A DNA stretch of 64,000 nt from Apostichopus japonicus (lineage: Eukaryota; Echinodermata; Holothuroidea; Aspidochirotida; Stichopodidae), in the NCBI RefSeq assembly GCF_037975245.1, contig NC_092573.1:13724001-13788000 (forward strand). Reading direction: 5' to 3'. Every line of letters begins with the position of its first letter. Position 1 is the first letter of the stretch. The translations under genes and the position numbers were made by a program. Under the pieces are notes generated by a model. It was not told where the DNA came from, did not search any database, and saw only the letters and a list, made by a program, of their open reading frames with translations. Below are positions 1 through 11,350 of this stretch, in pieces.

Positions 1-696
1 TGACTTAGCAACCATCATTTCTTTAGCATTTAGCATAATAGAGTATAAAACCTCCTTTACAGCATCATTTGAACCTTTGAATTGGGGCGAGCAGCGAACA
101 TTTTCATGCCACGGGAAAGAATGAATTATCACCTACTATTCAATTTATTGATGTTACACAAAAAAAATGCATATTTCTCAGAAAATTTTGGGTGACAAAA
201 GCCTTTCTAAGTGCCACCATTTTACATGTAGGCATCACCAGGATTCCAAAAAAATTCAATAGGGGAGGGGGATACCCCCTCCCCTTATACCCCTCCCCCA
301 GGACGGCGATTCGTGGCATGGACCAGCATTTGCCTTCTCAAGAGTTGGGAGCTATGTATATGTATGAGCATGAGGATTTACAGTTTAACACCATTTTGCA
401 GTTACAGGCTGGTTGTAAGAAATTTATAACCTATGAGAAATAAAATTTCTTGAGAAAGATGATCCCAACTTTGTTTTATAAATATTTTAGAAAATTACAC
501 CTGGGAAACATTTTTTTTAGAAGTAAATTAACATCACCATTGTACACTTTTGTCGCACCAAATTGCATCTGAGGGCATTCAGCAATAGAAAATTTTCCAA
601 AGGGGAGGGGGGCACCCCATCCCCTTAGACCCCTCCCCCATATCACTCTAATGCCACTTTGGCCCCTCCCAAACAGAGGCCCTGGATCCGCCAGTG
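1..696. mobile_element. Right part of a short non-autonomous DNA transposon (probable)
   Basis: Two G/C-rich blocks (about 255-310 and 600-650), with a run of Gs followed by a run of Cs and CCCCTCCCC motifs, resemble the inside of the hAT-like MITE at 40377-40744. The phrase around 559-575 recurs there almost unchanged. The stretch ends in GGATCCGCCAGTG (684-696), which looks like a terminal inverted repeat. The matching left end is not visible, so it probably lies before base 1. No coding capacity was recognised; the 83-codon frame at 192-443 runs through the repeat and is not a gene. Confidence 0.4.
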
Positions 697-1224
697 CTTG
701 TATTTGATATGCTACTGGATGTAACTAAGTGTGAATATAGGGTTTGTCATGTCTCATAGAGAGTCTGTTTAACTTATAAGACGTTTTATTGTTGTGATAA
801 TATTACAAATTATACTTTTACAAAGAGGTAATGAGAAGAGAGATTAATATCGTCAGTCATTCTTTAGAACCTCAAGATCATACTGCAGGATGATTCGTAC
901 TAGTTAACAAAAGTATCCGATCGTGTGTTAAATGTACAATGTATTCCACACAGACTTCATGTTGGTTATATGTGGTCTTATGGTACGATGTGAAGATTTT
1001 CTTGTCATGCCTCAAAAAGGTAAATGACTAACTTCTTTTGAAAGAAAATACAGTACGACGAAAAGTTATCAATTTTATTTGATTACATATTTTGTCTATA
1101 TAGTCTGATATTTCGGTACAGGTGGAACACAGAAGTAGATTTGATACAAACAGTAGCTATGGAGCACAAATATTCAGTTTGTTCCGACAAGAAGGACAAA
1201 ATTGAATCATAATTAAATCTAATC
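697..1224. other. Intergenic, nothing recognised
   Basis: AT-rich unique-looking sequence with no open frame of note, no splice-like exon and no clear repeat. Confidence 0.5.
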
Positions 1225-2579
1225 AAGAAATCAGTTTTGTTAGGGGTCTGTATCGGGGTTAAAACTTTAAGGCCATTTTTGGTCAAGAAATCATTTTTGT
1301 TACCGATAGTAGAGGTATACCACGTGAAAGATGAACCTGTCTACTTCAATGTGGTGCTAACCGGACATCCTAGTAGGCTCCATAACTAAAGTTAATCGAT
1401 TTTGAAAAAATAAAAATTAACCATTTTTCTTATCATTACACATAACGTATATACAGCGCGTTTAGAGAAGGGTCCGTATCGGGGTTAAAACTTCAAGGCC
1501 ACTTTTGGTCAAGAAATCATTTTTGTTACCGATAGTAGAGGTATACCACGTGAAAGAGGAACCTTTCTACTTTAATGTGGTGCTAACCGGACATCCTAGT
1601 AGGCACCATAACTAAAGTTAATCGATTTTGAAAAAATTAAAAATTAACCATTTTTCTGATCATTACACATTACGTATATACAGCGCGTTTAGAGATGTCC
1701 GGATCGGGGTTAAAACTTTAAGGCCATTTTTGGTCAAGAAATCATTTTTGTTACCGATAGTAGAGGTATATCACGTGAAAGATGAACCTGTCTACTTCAA
1801 TGTGGTGCTAACCGGACATCCTAGTAGGCTCCATAACTAAAGTAAATCGATTTTGAAAAAAATAAAAATCATAAATTTTTCTGATCATTACACATTACGT
1901 ATATACAGCGCGTTTAGAGATGTCCGTATCGGGGTTAAAACTTTAAGGCCATTTTTGGTCAAGAAATCATTTTTGTTACCGATAGTAGAGGTATATCACG
2001 TGAAAGATGAACCTGTCTACTTCAATGTGGTGCTAACCGGACATCCTAGTAGGCTCCATAACTAAAGTTAATGGATTTTGAAGAAAGAAAAAAATCATTT
2101 TTTGGATCATTACACCTTAGATATACAGCGCGTTTAGAGATGTCCGTATCGGGGTTAAAACTTCAAGGCCACTTTTGGTCAAGAAATCATTTTTGTTACC
2201 GATAGTAGAGGTATACCACGTGAAAGAGGAACCTTTCTACTTTAATGTGGTGCTAACCGGACATGCCAGTAGGCTCCATAACTAAAGTTAATCGATTTTG
2301 AAAAAAAAATAAAAATCATAAATTTATCTGATCATTACACATAACGTATCCGCGTTTAGAGATGTCCGGATCGGGGTTAAAACTTTAAGGCCACTTTTGG
2401 TCAAGAAATCATTTTTGTTACCGATAGTAGAGGTATACCACGTGAAAGATGAACCTGACTACTTTAATATGGTGCTAACCGGACATCCTAGTAGGCTCCA
2501 TAACTAAAGTTAATCGATTTTGAAAAAAAATCATTTTTCTGATCATTGCACATTAAGTATATACAGCGCGTTTGGGGTT
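1225..2579. repeat. Satellite array, about 225-bp unit, six copies
   Basis: The marker TATCGGGG (or GATCGGGG) recurs at 1251, 1477, 1702, 1927, 2147 and 2369, so the unit is 220-226 bp. Each unit carries CACGTG or a near match, a GTGCTAACCGGACAT block and the end phrase CATAACTAAAGT. The reverse-complementary pair ATGTCCG/CGGACAT lies near opposite ends of each unit. Copies differ by substitutions and small A-tract length changes. The left edge is a truncated unit (about 1225-1250) and the right edge diverges after about 2570. Two adjacent units keep the same 70-codon open frame from a TTG (1628-1840 and 1853-2065), which I read as a consequence of copying rather than a gene. Confidence 0.9.
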
Positions 2580-5500
2580 TTATTTTCGCCAATCTAGCGT
2601 TTTTTCGTCAACTGTCGCTGGTAACACTGGTTATAACAAACACACACGACCGCAGTTGTAGTACTGTGTGTCATGTCTTACTGTCCTTTTTTTCTTAGTG
2701 GCTGCTGTTAGTGTCTGCTCTTAGTGGCTGCTACCTTCAATGAGGCGTATATCAATCGACTTGCAGCAACATAACAGAGTGACCAGAAACGAGGGAGTTC
2801 GGCCGATGTATCGAACTACCACAGTATTTCCACATCATGCTAAAATAAATGATAATGGCTTCTTTTTGGAACGGGGCTAAATGATCATGTAGATCCCCGC
2901 ATGAAATCCAGGTCTCAGCCTTTCCCCTGTCCCAACGCATAAACAATAGAGGGGAATGTACTGATGAGATGACCTAGTATAATGATGTAGAGTGAGTGCA
3001 AGACATGCCCATGTAGCTATGCCTGGGAATCCGCCCGCGGCAGTGCCGCCCCCTCCCCCATCACCTCGTACAGACAGTGTCCCTCGATCCTTCCCCCATC
3101 CCACTATAATGTGTGAAAGATCACTAATTGTGCCCATCCTTAACGGTTTGTGCCCCTTCACTCGATCATGGCTCCTTTTAACTGTTAAATACATAAATCG
3201 CAATTTTCGCAAACATATATCAGATTTTCCCCAGTAGTTTCAATGAATTCCTTTTTCATTTGATAGGAAACTTTGACCTGCTACTCAAACCGTGCGGTAG
3301 TTAAATATCTGCCGCTGGCCGGATGTCCTTGAACTTGGATAAGTAGGCCTATGCCTATATAGCGCATTCATCCAAGCAGGACGCAAGCCCTATATATATA
3401 TGTATACCAAAATTCCGGCGGTAATTGAAGCTCATCATCACCAAAATCAACTAAAAGTGTTCGTTTAGGACAGATTTAGCAATTTAAATACAACTCCCAT
3501 ACAGTGATGCAATTGGATCTCTCTTACATACGTATCATTACTTACCGAGAGGGGTACACAGAAGCCTCAATGCGTGTTTTTTTGGTACACCTATCAGTTA
3601 ACCTTTCCTCAGTGCGCCGTACCAAGTCTGTCTTTCCAATTAACTGAAATATGGAATCAGACACCCCACCCCCACCCCCCCCCTCACAGACAGAGAGAAC
3701 ATACCAAAAGAAATGTCAGTGCACAGTACATAAATACGTAACATGTACAGCATAACATGAACAGTTGAAAGTTCATCAACATTGTCTTAAAATATATAAC
3801 GTGTTTGTATCATTTTTGCATCTAATTCAACCAACATTTATATAAAAATATAGCCTCCAATTGTATTAACATTTCTTGAAGATTGAACCACTGCCACATT
3901 GCAACATAACATTTTTCAGCCCTAAAATACGGTGGTTGCGCCCCTTTCTCGGATTCGCGGCGGTCTTAACTCTGACTTGGACCACCTCAGTGGTCTATAG
4001 ATTTTTGAACACGGATCTTCTATAGAATCGGCAATACTGCTAATTGTAAAATTGCATTTTCGTGTGTCATTGTTTCTTGAACCAAGTCTCCTAATATCCG
4101 ACTGATCCCCTATTATCCGATTCTTCATCAATTAATCCTAAAACAGCCTTGAGAGTGGTTTTGATTCCAAAATGCCGAGGATACAGTAGAAACTTGTAAA
4201 TATTATTGATCGTTTCTATTTGTGTACATTATGCATTAACGCTATCGTATCTGGGGGGGGGGGTGGAAAATTTAAGAAATCAAATTTATGGAATAATTAT
4301 ATTTAAGTTAACCGTACTTTATTACTTAATTTTCTGTAAATGAATTGTATAGGCTGTCTTATTTTTTATGGCGATAAATTATCGCAATATATGTTAAGCA
4401 AAAATCGATATACTTTTGGTCGAATTGCTTGAAAGCTTTGTCCGTATACGGTACACAAAAGCTGCTTGCACAGCCAGTTCTAAATTTAGATCATGATGTC
4501 ATGATCATGTAGTACTTGCAATAATAACTACCCTGATATCGTTTACAATTTACATGTATATGTACGTTTAAATATCATCTTCCTTAATCTATAGATGTTT
4601 AATCATTAATTTTAATCTGACCTATATGAATTCATTTGAATGAAAAATAAAGCGAATGTTTATGATCGTGCATACACGTATATACGGACAGTATGTTTTT
4701 ATATATATACCTGCAGATAATAACAAACACGATCCGTGTTTAGTCAAATAATTTATCATCATATATAGTATACAAGTTGAACTTTTCTAATAAAAATTAA
4801 TTGTGCTGAGAGCACCACATCTGTTGAGTGCATCAAATTATATATATAACAATATAATGGAAATTTCTGATGTGAACAAAATGCACTGAATGTTGGTTGA
4901 AAAGAACTTTATAAATAGCAAATCATTCAAACAAATTAAAATGCATGTTGCACGCTTTTCGGCATTTTCCCCCATTCTTTGAAAATTTAGGAGCACATTT
5001 TAAGGTGCCACTAAGTACATAGCAAACTTGAACCCATCCTTTTAAATTATCTTATATCGGCCCACACGGCCCGACCAAGAAGATGATCCCGCGACTAACC
5101 TAGTCTGTTGTTATGTGGAAAATCGTGGAATGTCGGGTGTTATGCGGTGTTATACTACGACTGGTCAAAAGTTTTGCAGCTATGGTGCGAATATTGTGTG
5201 CCATAAGTCCTGAAATCGACATTATGTCGAATTAAATTGACAAATGTCCGTTTCTCGTGCTCTTATTGGGACGACCAGTGTCACATGTTGTTTTCTAACG
5301 ATTTGATTGGACGGAATCGACAAAGTCAAATTTAATTGATATATGTAAGTTTTTCGTGCTCTCATTGAACATGTCATGTTATAGTGCCCAACTTAATATG
5401 TAACATTTTCCCGAGTGGTATAGTCAACTGTGTTCTGTGGTTCACGACTAAAATTGTCCAATCGTTTAACAAATGCAACCAATCACTGCATAGTAAATTC

Positions 5501-5881
5501 ACCTGTGACCTTAAAGAACACCTGTGGGTCGTTTATCAGAGAACAATATTGTACTCAGTCTCATCATTCGTTCAGGGGAGTACAAATGTGAGTTGTAGAC
5601 CATGGGCTTGGACGACCGTCGGAAACCAGGTCAGGACGATCGAGTCGGCCGCGTTCAGTCGGATGCATTGTACGACCGGTTTAGACCCCCCCCCAAAAAA
5701 AAAAACAATGATATAGGCTATATTTAAACGCTGTCAGAAAGGCCCCACACAGATCCTCTTCCCCATGCCCTCACGACTCTCAGAAGACTAAATTCCACTC
5801 CCTCATTTCGAAAATTCTTCACAATAATAATGTTGTCAATTTCATATGTTTGGCTCTTTAACACATGATGGTATTACTATT
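2580..5881. other. Intergenic, simple sequence only
   Basis: No exon or conserved frame recognised. It contains a C-rich microsatellite (about 3663-3690), a run of Gs at 4252-4263, AT-rich stretches (4300-4960) and a degenerate direct repeat of about 60 bp (5213-5275 against 5306-5372). The open frames of 60-111 codons here overlap each other, lack similarity I can name, and read through simple sequence. Confidence 0.5.
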
Positions 5882-6171
5882 AGTAACCGCAAGGGCGGCG
5901 GAACCGGGGGGCACAGGGGGCACGTGCCCCCCCCCCCCACTTTTCCTCAGGTTAAATATGTGCCCTTTTTCTACATAAAAATTGAGGTGTCTCAAGTTAG
6001 CAAGAGGCCAGGGAACCAGAATGAACACTCGGGAAGGGCCGTTTCCCCTTATAAAGGTTACTAAATATAAGGCTGCATCAGTTCAATCGAATTTCTGAAA
6101 AGTGCCCTTTGATGTCGGTGCCCCCCCCCCCCACCCAGATTAAAAGTTCTTCCGCCGCCCTTGAGTAACCG
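5882..6171. mobile_element. hAT-like MITE with perfect 8-bp target duplication
   Basis: Terminal inverted repeats CAAGGGCGGCGGAA (5890-5903) and the reverse complement ending at 6163, with one inserted base difference. Both sides carry the same 8 bases, AGTAACCG (5882-5889 and 6164-6171). An 8-bp duplication and CA...TG ends are typical of hAT transposons. The 274-bp interior has runs of Gs and Cs and no transposase, so it is non-autonomous. Confidence 0.8.
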
Positions 6172-7487
6172 TTGTCATAGATCAGCTATAAATTTTCTAT
6201 ACATTTAAACTTATAAATTGAAAGCACCGGCCATTGCAAGCAATCTGCAAGTATACCAGTTATGTTAAGGAGGAAGTTACTACAGCATGCATCCCGGTTG
6301 TTCGTTTTCTAATAGATTTCTCCAGCACACGATACATGCACAGGTAATTTCGGGATTACCGGTATACTCTGTCAAAGGATAACTTTGCGCCATATGCTTC
6401 GCAATTATTTCATATAATAGTTGACATATACATATATATATAGTTAAATGGTTTATTTCCAAGTACGTGTCCGAATACTAAGCGGAGGTACTTAATAAGT
6501 ATTCCATTGTTTGATCACTACATCATAAGAACTGCGATAAGGATGTCACTACTGCGCAAGACGAATATTATACAAATACTCGAAAAATTTGACGCAGTTC
6601 GACTAATTTCTGTTCCCATTATAAAAGGAGACCTCAAACCGTGACAGTGAGGTATAAATGTCGACATCTCGTTTGGAAGGGTTTGATTGAATGAAATTCG
6701 TGATCAAGTGAGTTAAAAACAATAATCCTGTAGAATTTACGACCTGATTCAAATCCCTAACATGACGTTGGCCGTTGGAACAATATATATACTTTGTGCC
6801 TTGCAGTATAAGTTCTAAAGTGTTTCAGTATTTATTCTTTGTGGACGGGAACAAAATAATTACTTTTCAATCGGTTCTGTATATCCTTCAAGTCATCAAG
6901 TTGATTATCACGAGGATTTCTTTATTCGTTCTTCGATTTGGGAACTTGTTTGATTAATCACTTACTACAAAGCAACGGGCCAAAGGATTTTTTTTACATA
7001 TATATCTATATATCGGATCGCTGTTAGATTATAAAAAATATCGGGGGAAAGTTGTTTCGTCAAGCTATTCGCCGATTTTTGTACATTTTTTAAAATACAA
7101 TCAATGATTTTCTTTTCGGAGAGGAAGATGGATTTTTCTCCTCTAGCATTGGCTACCGTATCATGAAGCATCAATTTCGACCGACATACCGTCGTTATGC
7201 AGGCTTCTTTGCTGATAATCTCATAATGAGGTTTGCATATAGATAAATATTTATATATGAAGAGTTGCAATAATGAATACATATATTTGATTAGGATTCG
7301 TGTTTATACGCCATATACACTTGTTTGCGGCATACTCTGTATACTTTCCGTCACTCAACCAGGAGGCATATATCAGGAGGCACCCAGGAGGCAGGAGGCA
7401 TATATCATACCGTAAACCGGACTATCGCAGGCAGAGCAAATTGACACCGTCTTTCTTCACGCGATTCCTCATAGATTGTCACCGATA
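6172..7487. other. 5' flank of the GPCR gene, no exon recognised
   Basis: AT-rich. An AGGAGGCATATATC phrase is repeated imperfectly at about 7360-7410, just upstream of the GPCR start. Several TATA-like strings occur (for example 6990-7010), but I cannot single out a promoter. Confidence 0.4.
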
Positions 7488-8717
7488 ATGGCGGAAACCG
7501 ACAACGAATGGCTGTGGTTAGAGATTGTCACGATTATCGTCATCGCCACCGGTATATTAAGCAACGGTATCGTCCTAATCGTCTTTTTCGCTAAATCGTC
7601 GCGGAAATTGAGACGAAAATGGCGAAATTTGTATATTCTTCACCAGTCGATCATCGATGGATCGTGCTTGTTTGGATTACTTCTGTTGAGATCAATCAAA
7701 ATCGACGACGATGTCTTTAAAGAGAACACCATCGCGGTGAGGATCTTATGCAAATTTTGGGTGTCCGAATATTTACTTTGGTCTATGTATATGTGCTCGA
7801 CGTACAATTTAGTGTTACTCTCTATAGAGCGTTACTTGGCAGTGGTGTACCCTATTTATCATCGAACAAAGTTAAACAAAAAGAAGATATTGCTCTCGAT
7901 GATTTTACCTTGGATCATTGGCTTTGCTTTCCAATCTTACTGGCCGCCGATGTATACACACGATAGCAATAACGGTAGTTGCCTCCCGTCGTATAGTTGT
8001 AATGAAGGTAGGCCATCGACGCTGCAAACTTTTCTAACTGTTTACTCATTTATCGGAGAGTATATTATAGCGTTGTTAATTATGTCGTTTGCGTACTCTC
8101 AAATCGTCATTAAACTAAAATTAATCATTAAAAGAACAAGTAAAAATATCAATCTAGTGAAGAATGGACGAAAAAAATCTGATACTGCAGCCTGTTACGA
8201 GGTCAACTCGAATGCGAACGAGAAAAAGTCAGTCTTTACTCTGACTGGGACGCGATCTATGTCAAACGACAATGAATCGAAGAATCGGTCGAATCATCGC
8301 CAAAGGTCAATCAAATCGCGCCAGAAAAGTCGTGACGATATCTTCTCGAAAGCTAAGCGAAGTACCGTCAGAACTTTCATTGCCATATTTGTACTGTTTG
8401 TGATATGTTGGACGCCAACCGAGGTGGTTTATCTACGTCACAATTTATGCATCGAAGAGCTCGATTTTGACGGGACACTATACGCGTGGTTGTCGTTACT
8501 AGTGGTTCTCAACGCCGTCCTAAATCCGTTCATTTATACAGGGCTGTATAATGAGTTCCAACGGCAACTACGGCGAGTGTTTTGTAACTGGGATGATCAT
8601 GGCCGTGAACCATCAAATAGCGTAGGGGAGGAGACATCAAACGCCGGCAATTCTACACGAGGACGCGCCCCTGATAACCTTCAATTAAGCCACAGACCTA
8701 GTAACAATAATATCTAA
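7488..8717 (+). CDS. Rhodopsin-family (class A) GPCR, orphan, single exon
   Basis: An intact 409-residue seven-helix receptor of the plasma membrane, expected to signal through heterotrimeric G proteins; the ligand is not predictable. The first ATG is 7488; the frame is open only four codons further up, from a TTG. Visible marks: TM1 about 11-34 with Asn26; TM2 about 47-67 with LHQSIID (Asp57); Cys88 at the top of TM3, with a partner cysteine in the second outer loop (SCLPSYSC); ERY at 114-116 in place of DRY; TM4 and TM5; a long basic, Ser-rich third inner loop of about 80 residues; CWTP at 307-310 in TM6; NPFIY at 346-350 in TM7; a short tail. The N-terminus is very short (about 10 residues). 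The intronless build and the LHQS..D pattern recall the lineage-expanded receptors of echinoderms and amphioxus (inference). No pseudogene signs. Confidence 0.9.
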   Translation: MAETDNEWLWLEIVTIIVIATGILSNGIVLIVFFAKSSRKLRRKWRNLYILHQSIIDGSCLFGLLLLRSIKIDDDVFKENTIAVRILCKFWVSEYLLWSMYMCSTYNLVLLSIERYLAVVYPIYHRTKLNKKKILLSMILPWIIGFAFQSYWPPMYTHDSNNGSCLPSYSCNEGRPSTLQTFLTVYSFIGEYIIALLIMSFAYSQIVIKLKLIIKRTSKNINLVKNGRKKSDTAACYEVNSNANEKKSVFTLTGTRSMSNDNESKNRSNHRQRSIKSRQKSRDDIFSKAKRSTVRTFIAIFVLFVICWTPTEVVYLRHNLCIEELDFDGTLYAWLSLLVVLNAVLNPFIYTGLYNEFQRQLRRVFCNWDDHGREPSNSVGEETSNAGNSTRGRAPDNLQLSHRPSNNNI

Positions 8718-9169
8718 AGCCAAAATAAAACAAATATAAGATGTTTCTCGTCCCGACCGAATCCTGTTGAAAGATAACCATTCTCAACGCAGGAAAATGA
8801 CAGTGGACTTTTAAAAAATGAATAGGGGGGGGGGGGGGGTAATACACACCGTTGCCAAGTCCACATCATCCATCCCTACAACCCCACCCCCCCTCCCCCA
8901 AAAAATATCTAAAAGTTAACTTTGACATGTTGTAGACTGTCTAATACGAATGCTCTAGCTGAATGATGTTGCACTGTCGTTGATAAAAGTGATAGGGCAG
9001 AAACATATTCCTGCCATGATATAATATCTGAAATGCACTTCAAACGTGGAAAATTCGTTGATTGGTATCGTGAACACTGACACCCCACAGAAAATCAAAG
9101 GGTTACAAGAACGTATCAACCTGCTGGGATAAACGAAGAAATAAATTCTGCAATGAAAATAAGGGACAC
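8718..9169. other. Intergenic, GPCR 3' flank
   Basis: An AATAAAA string lies at about 8724, a few bases after the receptor stop codon, and could be its poly(A) signal. A run of about 13 Gs (8825-8839) and a C-rich stretch (8882-8900) follow. Nothing else recognised. Confidence 0.4.
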
Positions 9170-11350
9170 TACGAAATCTAATGAACCGTGCTATATCGTC
9201 CCTGGAGAACCCAAACAAACATCCGTCAACAATAAAAAGGATTAATTTAAAAGTGCTATTGCCAAAAACTATGGAAATACAAAGAGCTGTGGCAAATCGT
9301 ATAAAAAAAAACCTCTCAATCATCGCTAAATTGTCCAAACTTAAGCGTAACTACAGTTCTTGTAATTAACTTATGGAAAAAGTATAACCGACGAAAGGAA
9401 ATTGTTGATGCCTCTAATTTATTTTTCACCTCTGTAGCAAGTATAAATATGTATGCATAGCTGAAGACATAAGAAAAACGTAAATATAGAAGACTAGAAT
9501 TATTAAATCAATCGGCATCCACTAAACTATACCTATATAAACAGGCACTAGCAGTGATATACAAGAAATAACGAGTGAGTTTGTCCTTAAGTATCTTAAT
9601 AACTTAGACACTTATACTAAAAGTTACTGGCTCCAATGAGTTAACTGTTGCACCCTATATATATTACACCAATTAAGTCTAATTACCGACAGGTTGCAGT
9701 ACTTCCGGTAGTGTCAAAAACCTTGGAGAAACATGTTCACCAAAAGCAATATGAATATGTTGATAAATTTGGCTTACTAAGAGCGATACAATTAGGGTTT
9801 TAGAGCGAAACACTCATGTGAGACAGTCTTGATTAATTTAACAGACGTTTGGATGAAAAATATTGATGATGGAAATTTAGTAGGCTCTATCATGCTAGAC
9901 CTAAGAAAAGCGTTCGACCTGGTGTATCATACATGGTATCTATATTGGGGGCAAACTGAAAATCTACCAATGATCTGATACATCAATTAAATAGTTACAG
10001 AAATATCTGTATAACAGAACACAGAGTGTATTTTTGAAAGGAGGCAAAATGAAGCCCCCGTGTGTGTTAAAAGGGGTGTACCACAAGGTTTAATTCTTGG
10101 GTCACACTTATTTCTACTTTATATTACTGATCTTGATTTATGTCTTCAACACTGTTCTGCAATTATGTATGCAGACGATACAACATTTCATATTAGTGTT
10201 AAGAGTCCTTTGATATAGGCTTGCTATTAAATTTAAATGAAGGTACCAGACATATAAACAATTGGTGTCAAGAAAACAAAATGGTCATTAACACTGAGAA
10301 AACTAGAAGCATGTTAATATGTTCCAAACAAAGGCAAACTACACTAGATCGTATAGCAATCTAACTGTGACGATAAGGAAGGAGCTGCTATAGGCAATAC
10401 TATACGTCAGCAAAGCTTCTATAGGTATCAGTATTTATGCCAACCTGCCTGGGAACGTCCAAATTGATTTTGATTGTAACACAATAAGTATTAATAGAAT
10501 AGCACTGTTAAGAAGGATTGAAAGATATATTGACATACTTGCGAATTATACTATATGACGGCTACATTATGCCATTCATGCAATTACCGTAATCTTACAT
10601 GGGATTCAAGCAATCGGGAAAACCTTGGCCGAATCGAAAAGCTCCAAATAATGTGTCGCCAGAGTAGTTCTAAGTGATGTAGTTTTGACGAAAGGTCAAG
10701 TCACCTCTTTGTTCGACTTCTTAGATGGCATACTTTCAGTCAACGTATTAATTAATATGAAAAGACTTGTTATAGTGTGTAAATCCCTTCACGCGGACTT
10801 GCCCCACCCTTATTTGAAAGAAATGTTTGATTATACACGTGAAATATAATAACCATGGATTGCGGTCAACTATAGTAGTCGGGCTGTTTCTGAATGGTGG
10901 AAAAACTGAATTCCACATGGAAAAAATGTTCCTACATTGCAGAGAAACAATGGGATGCATGCACTACCAAATGAAGCCAAAATGCAAACTTAAGAAGTTT
11001 CAAAAGACAAGTATATAAAGTTTTATTTAAAAGTATGACATTTTTTATTTACTTTTTACGCTTTATGTCATTTGAAAGTCTCACACCATTTATTGTTCAT
11101 GTACATTGTATATTTTATGGTTTTATATTGGATCACTCTGTTAGGATTTCGAACGTTCTTATACATCTAGAATTCAGTTGAATTTCAGTCTACAATATTT
11201 ATTAGTATATATTAAACTTGCAAGTATTTCATAAAGTTTGTCATTTTATGTATTTGACGTTTTTGTAAGATATTTTTGTATTATTTGAGGGCCTCGTGGA
11301 AGGAAGATTAGCTCCGGCTAAACGAGTTATATCCCTCTTAAAATAATTGT
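9170..11350 (+). mobile_element. Decayed non-LTR retrotransposon (LINE), reverse transcriptase remnant
   Basis: Pieces of a LINE reverse transcriptase can be read on the plus strand with stops and frame changes between them. A pre-RT piece contains FVLKYLNNLD (about 9580-9605). A piece around 9885-9930 reads MLDLRKAFD, the palm aspartate motif. A piece at 10071-10200 reads RGVPQG, then YADD (10168-10179), the catalytic box. Downstream, 10640-10960 has the usual C-terminal thumb pattern (a CKSLH...PHPYLKEMFD phrase). The copy ends in a short 3' tail, GGCCTCGTGGAAGGAAGA to TTAATAATAAAAAA (11290-11360). It looks like a CR1/L2/Rex1-type element, but I cannot assign the clade. Dead copy. Confidence 0.8.

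Noticed and set aside
1628-2065. Two identical 70-codon frames
   Set aside because: They start at TTG and lie in consecutive satellite units; identity follows from repeat copying.
5384-5716. 110-codon open frame
   Set aside because: No similarity recognised, ends in a poly-C/poly-A stretch, no splice or promoter context.
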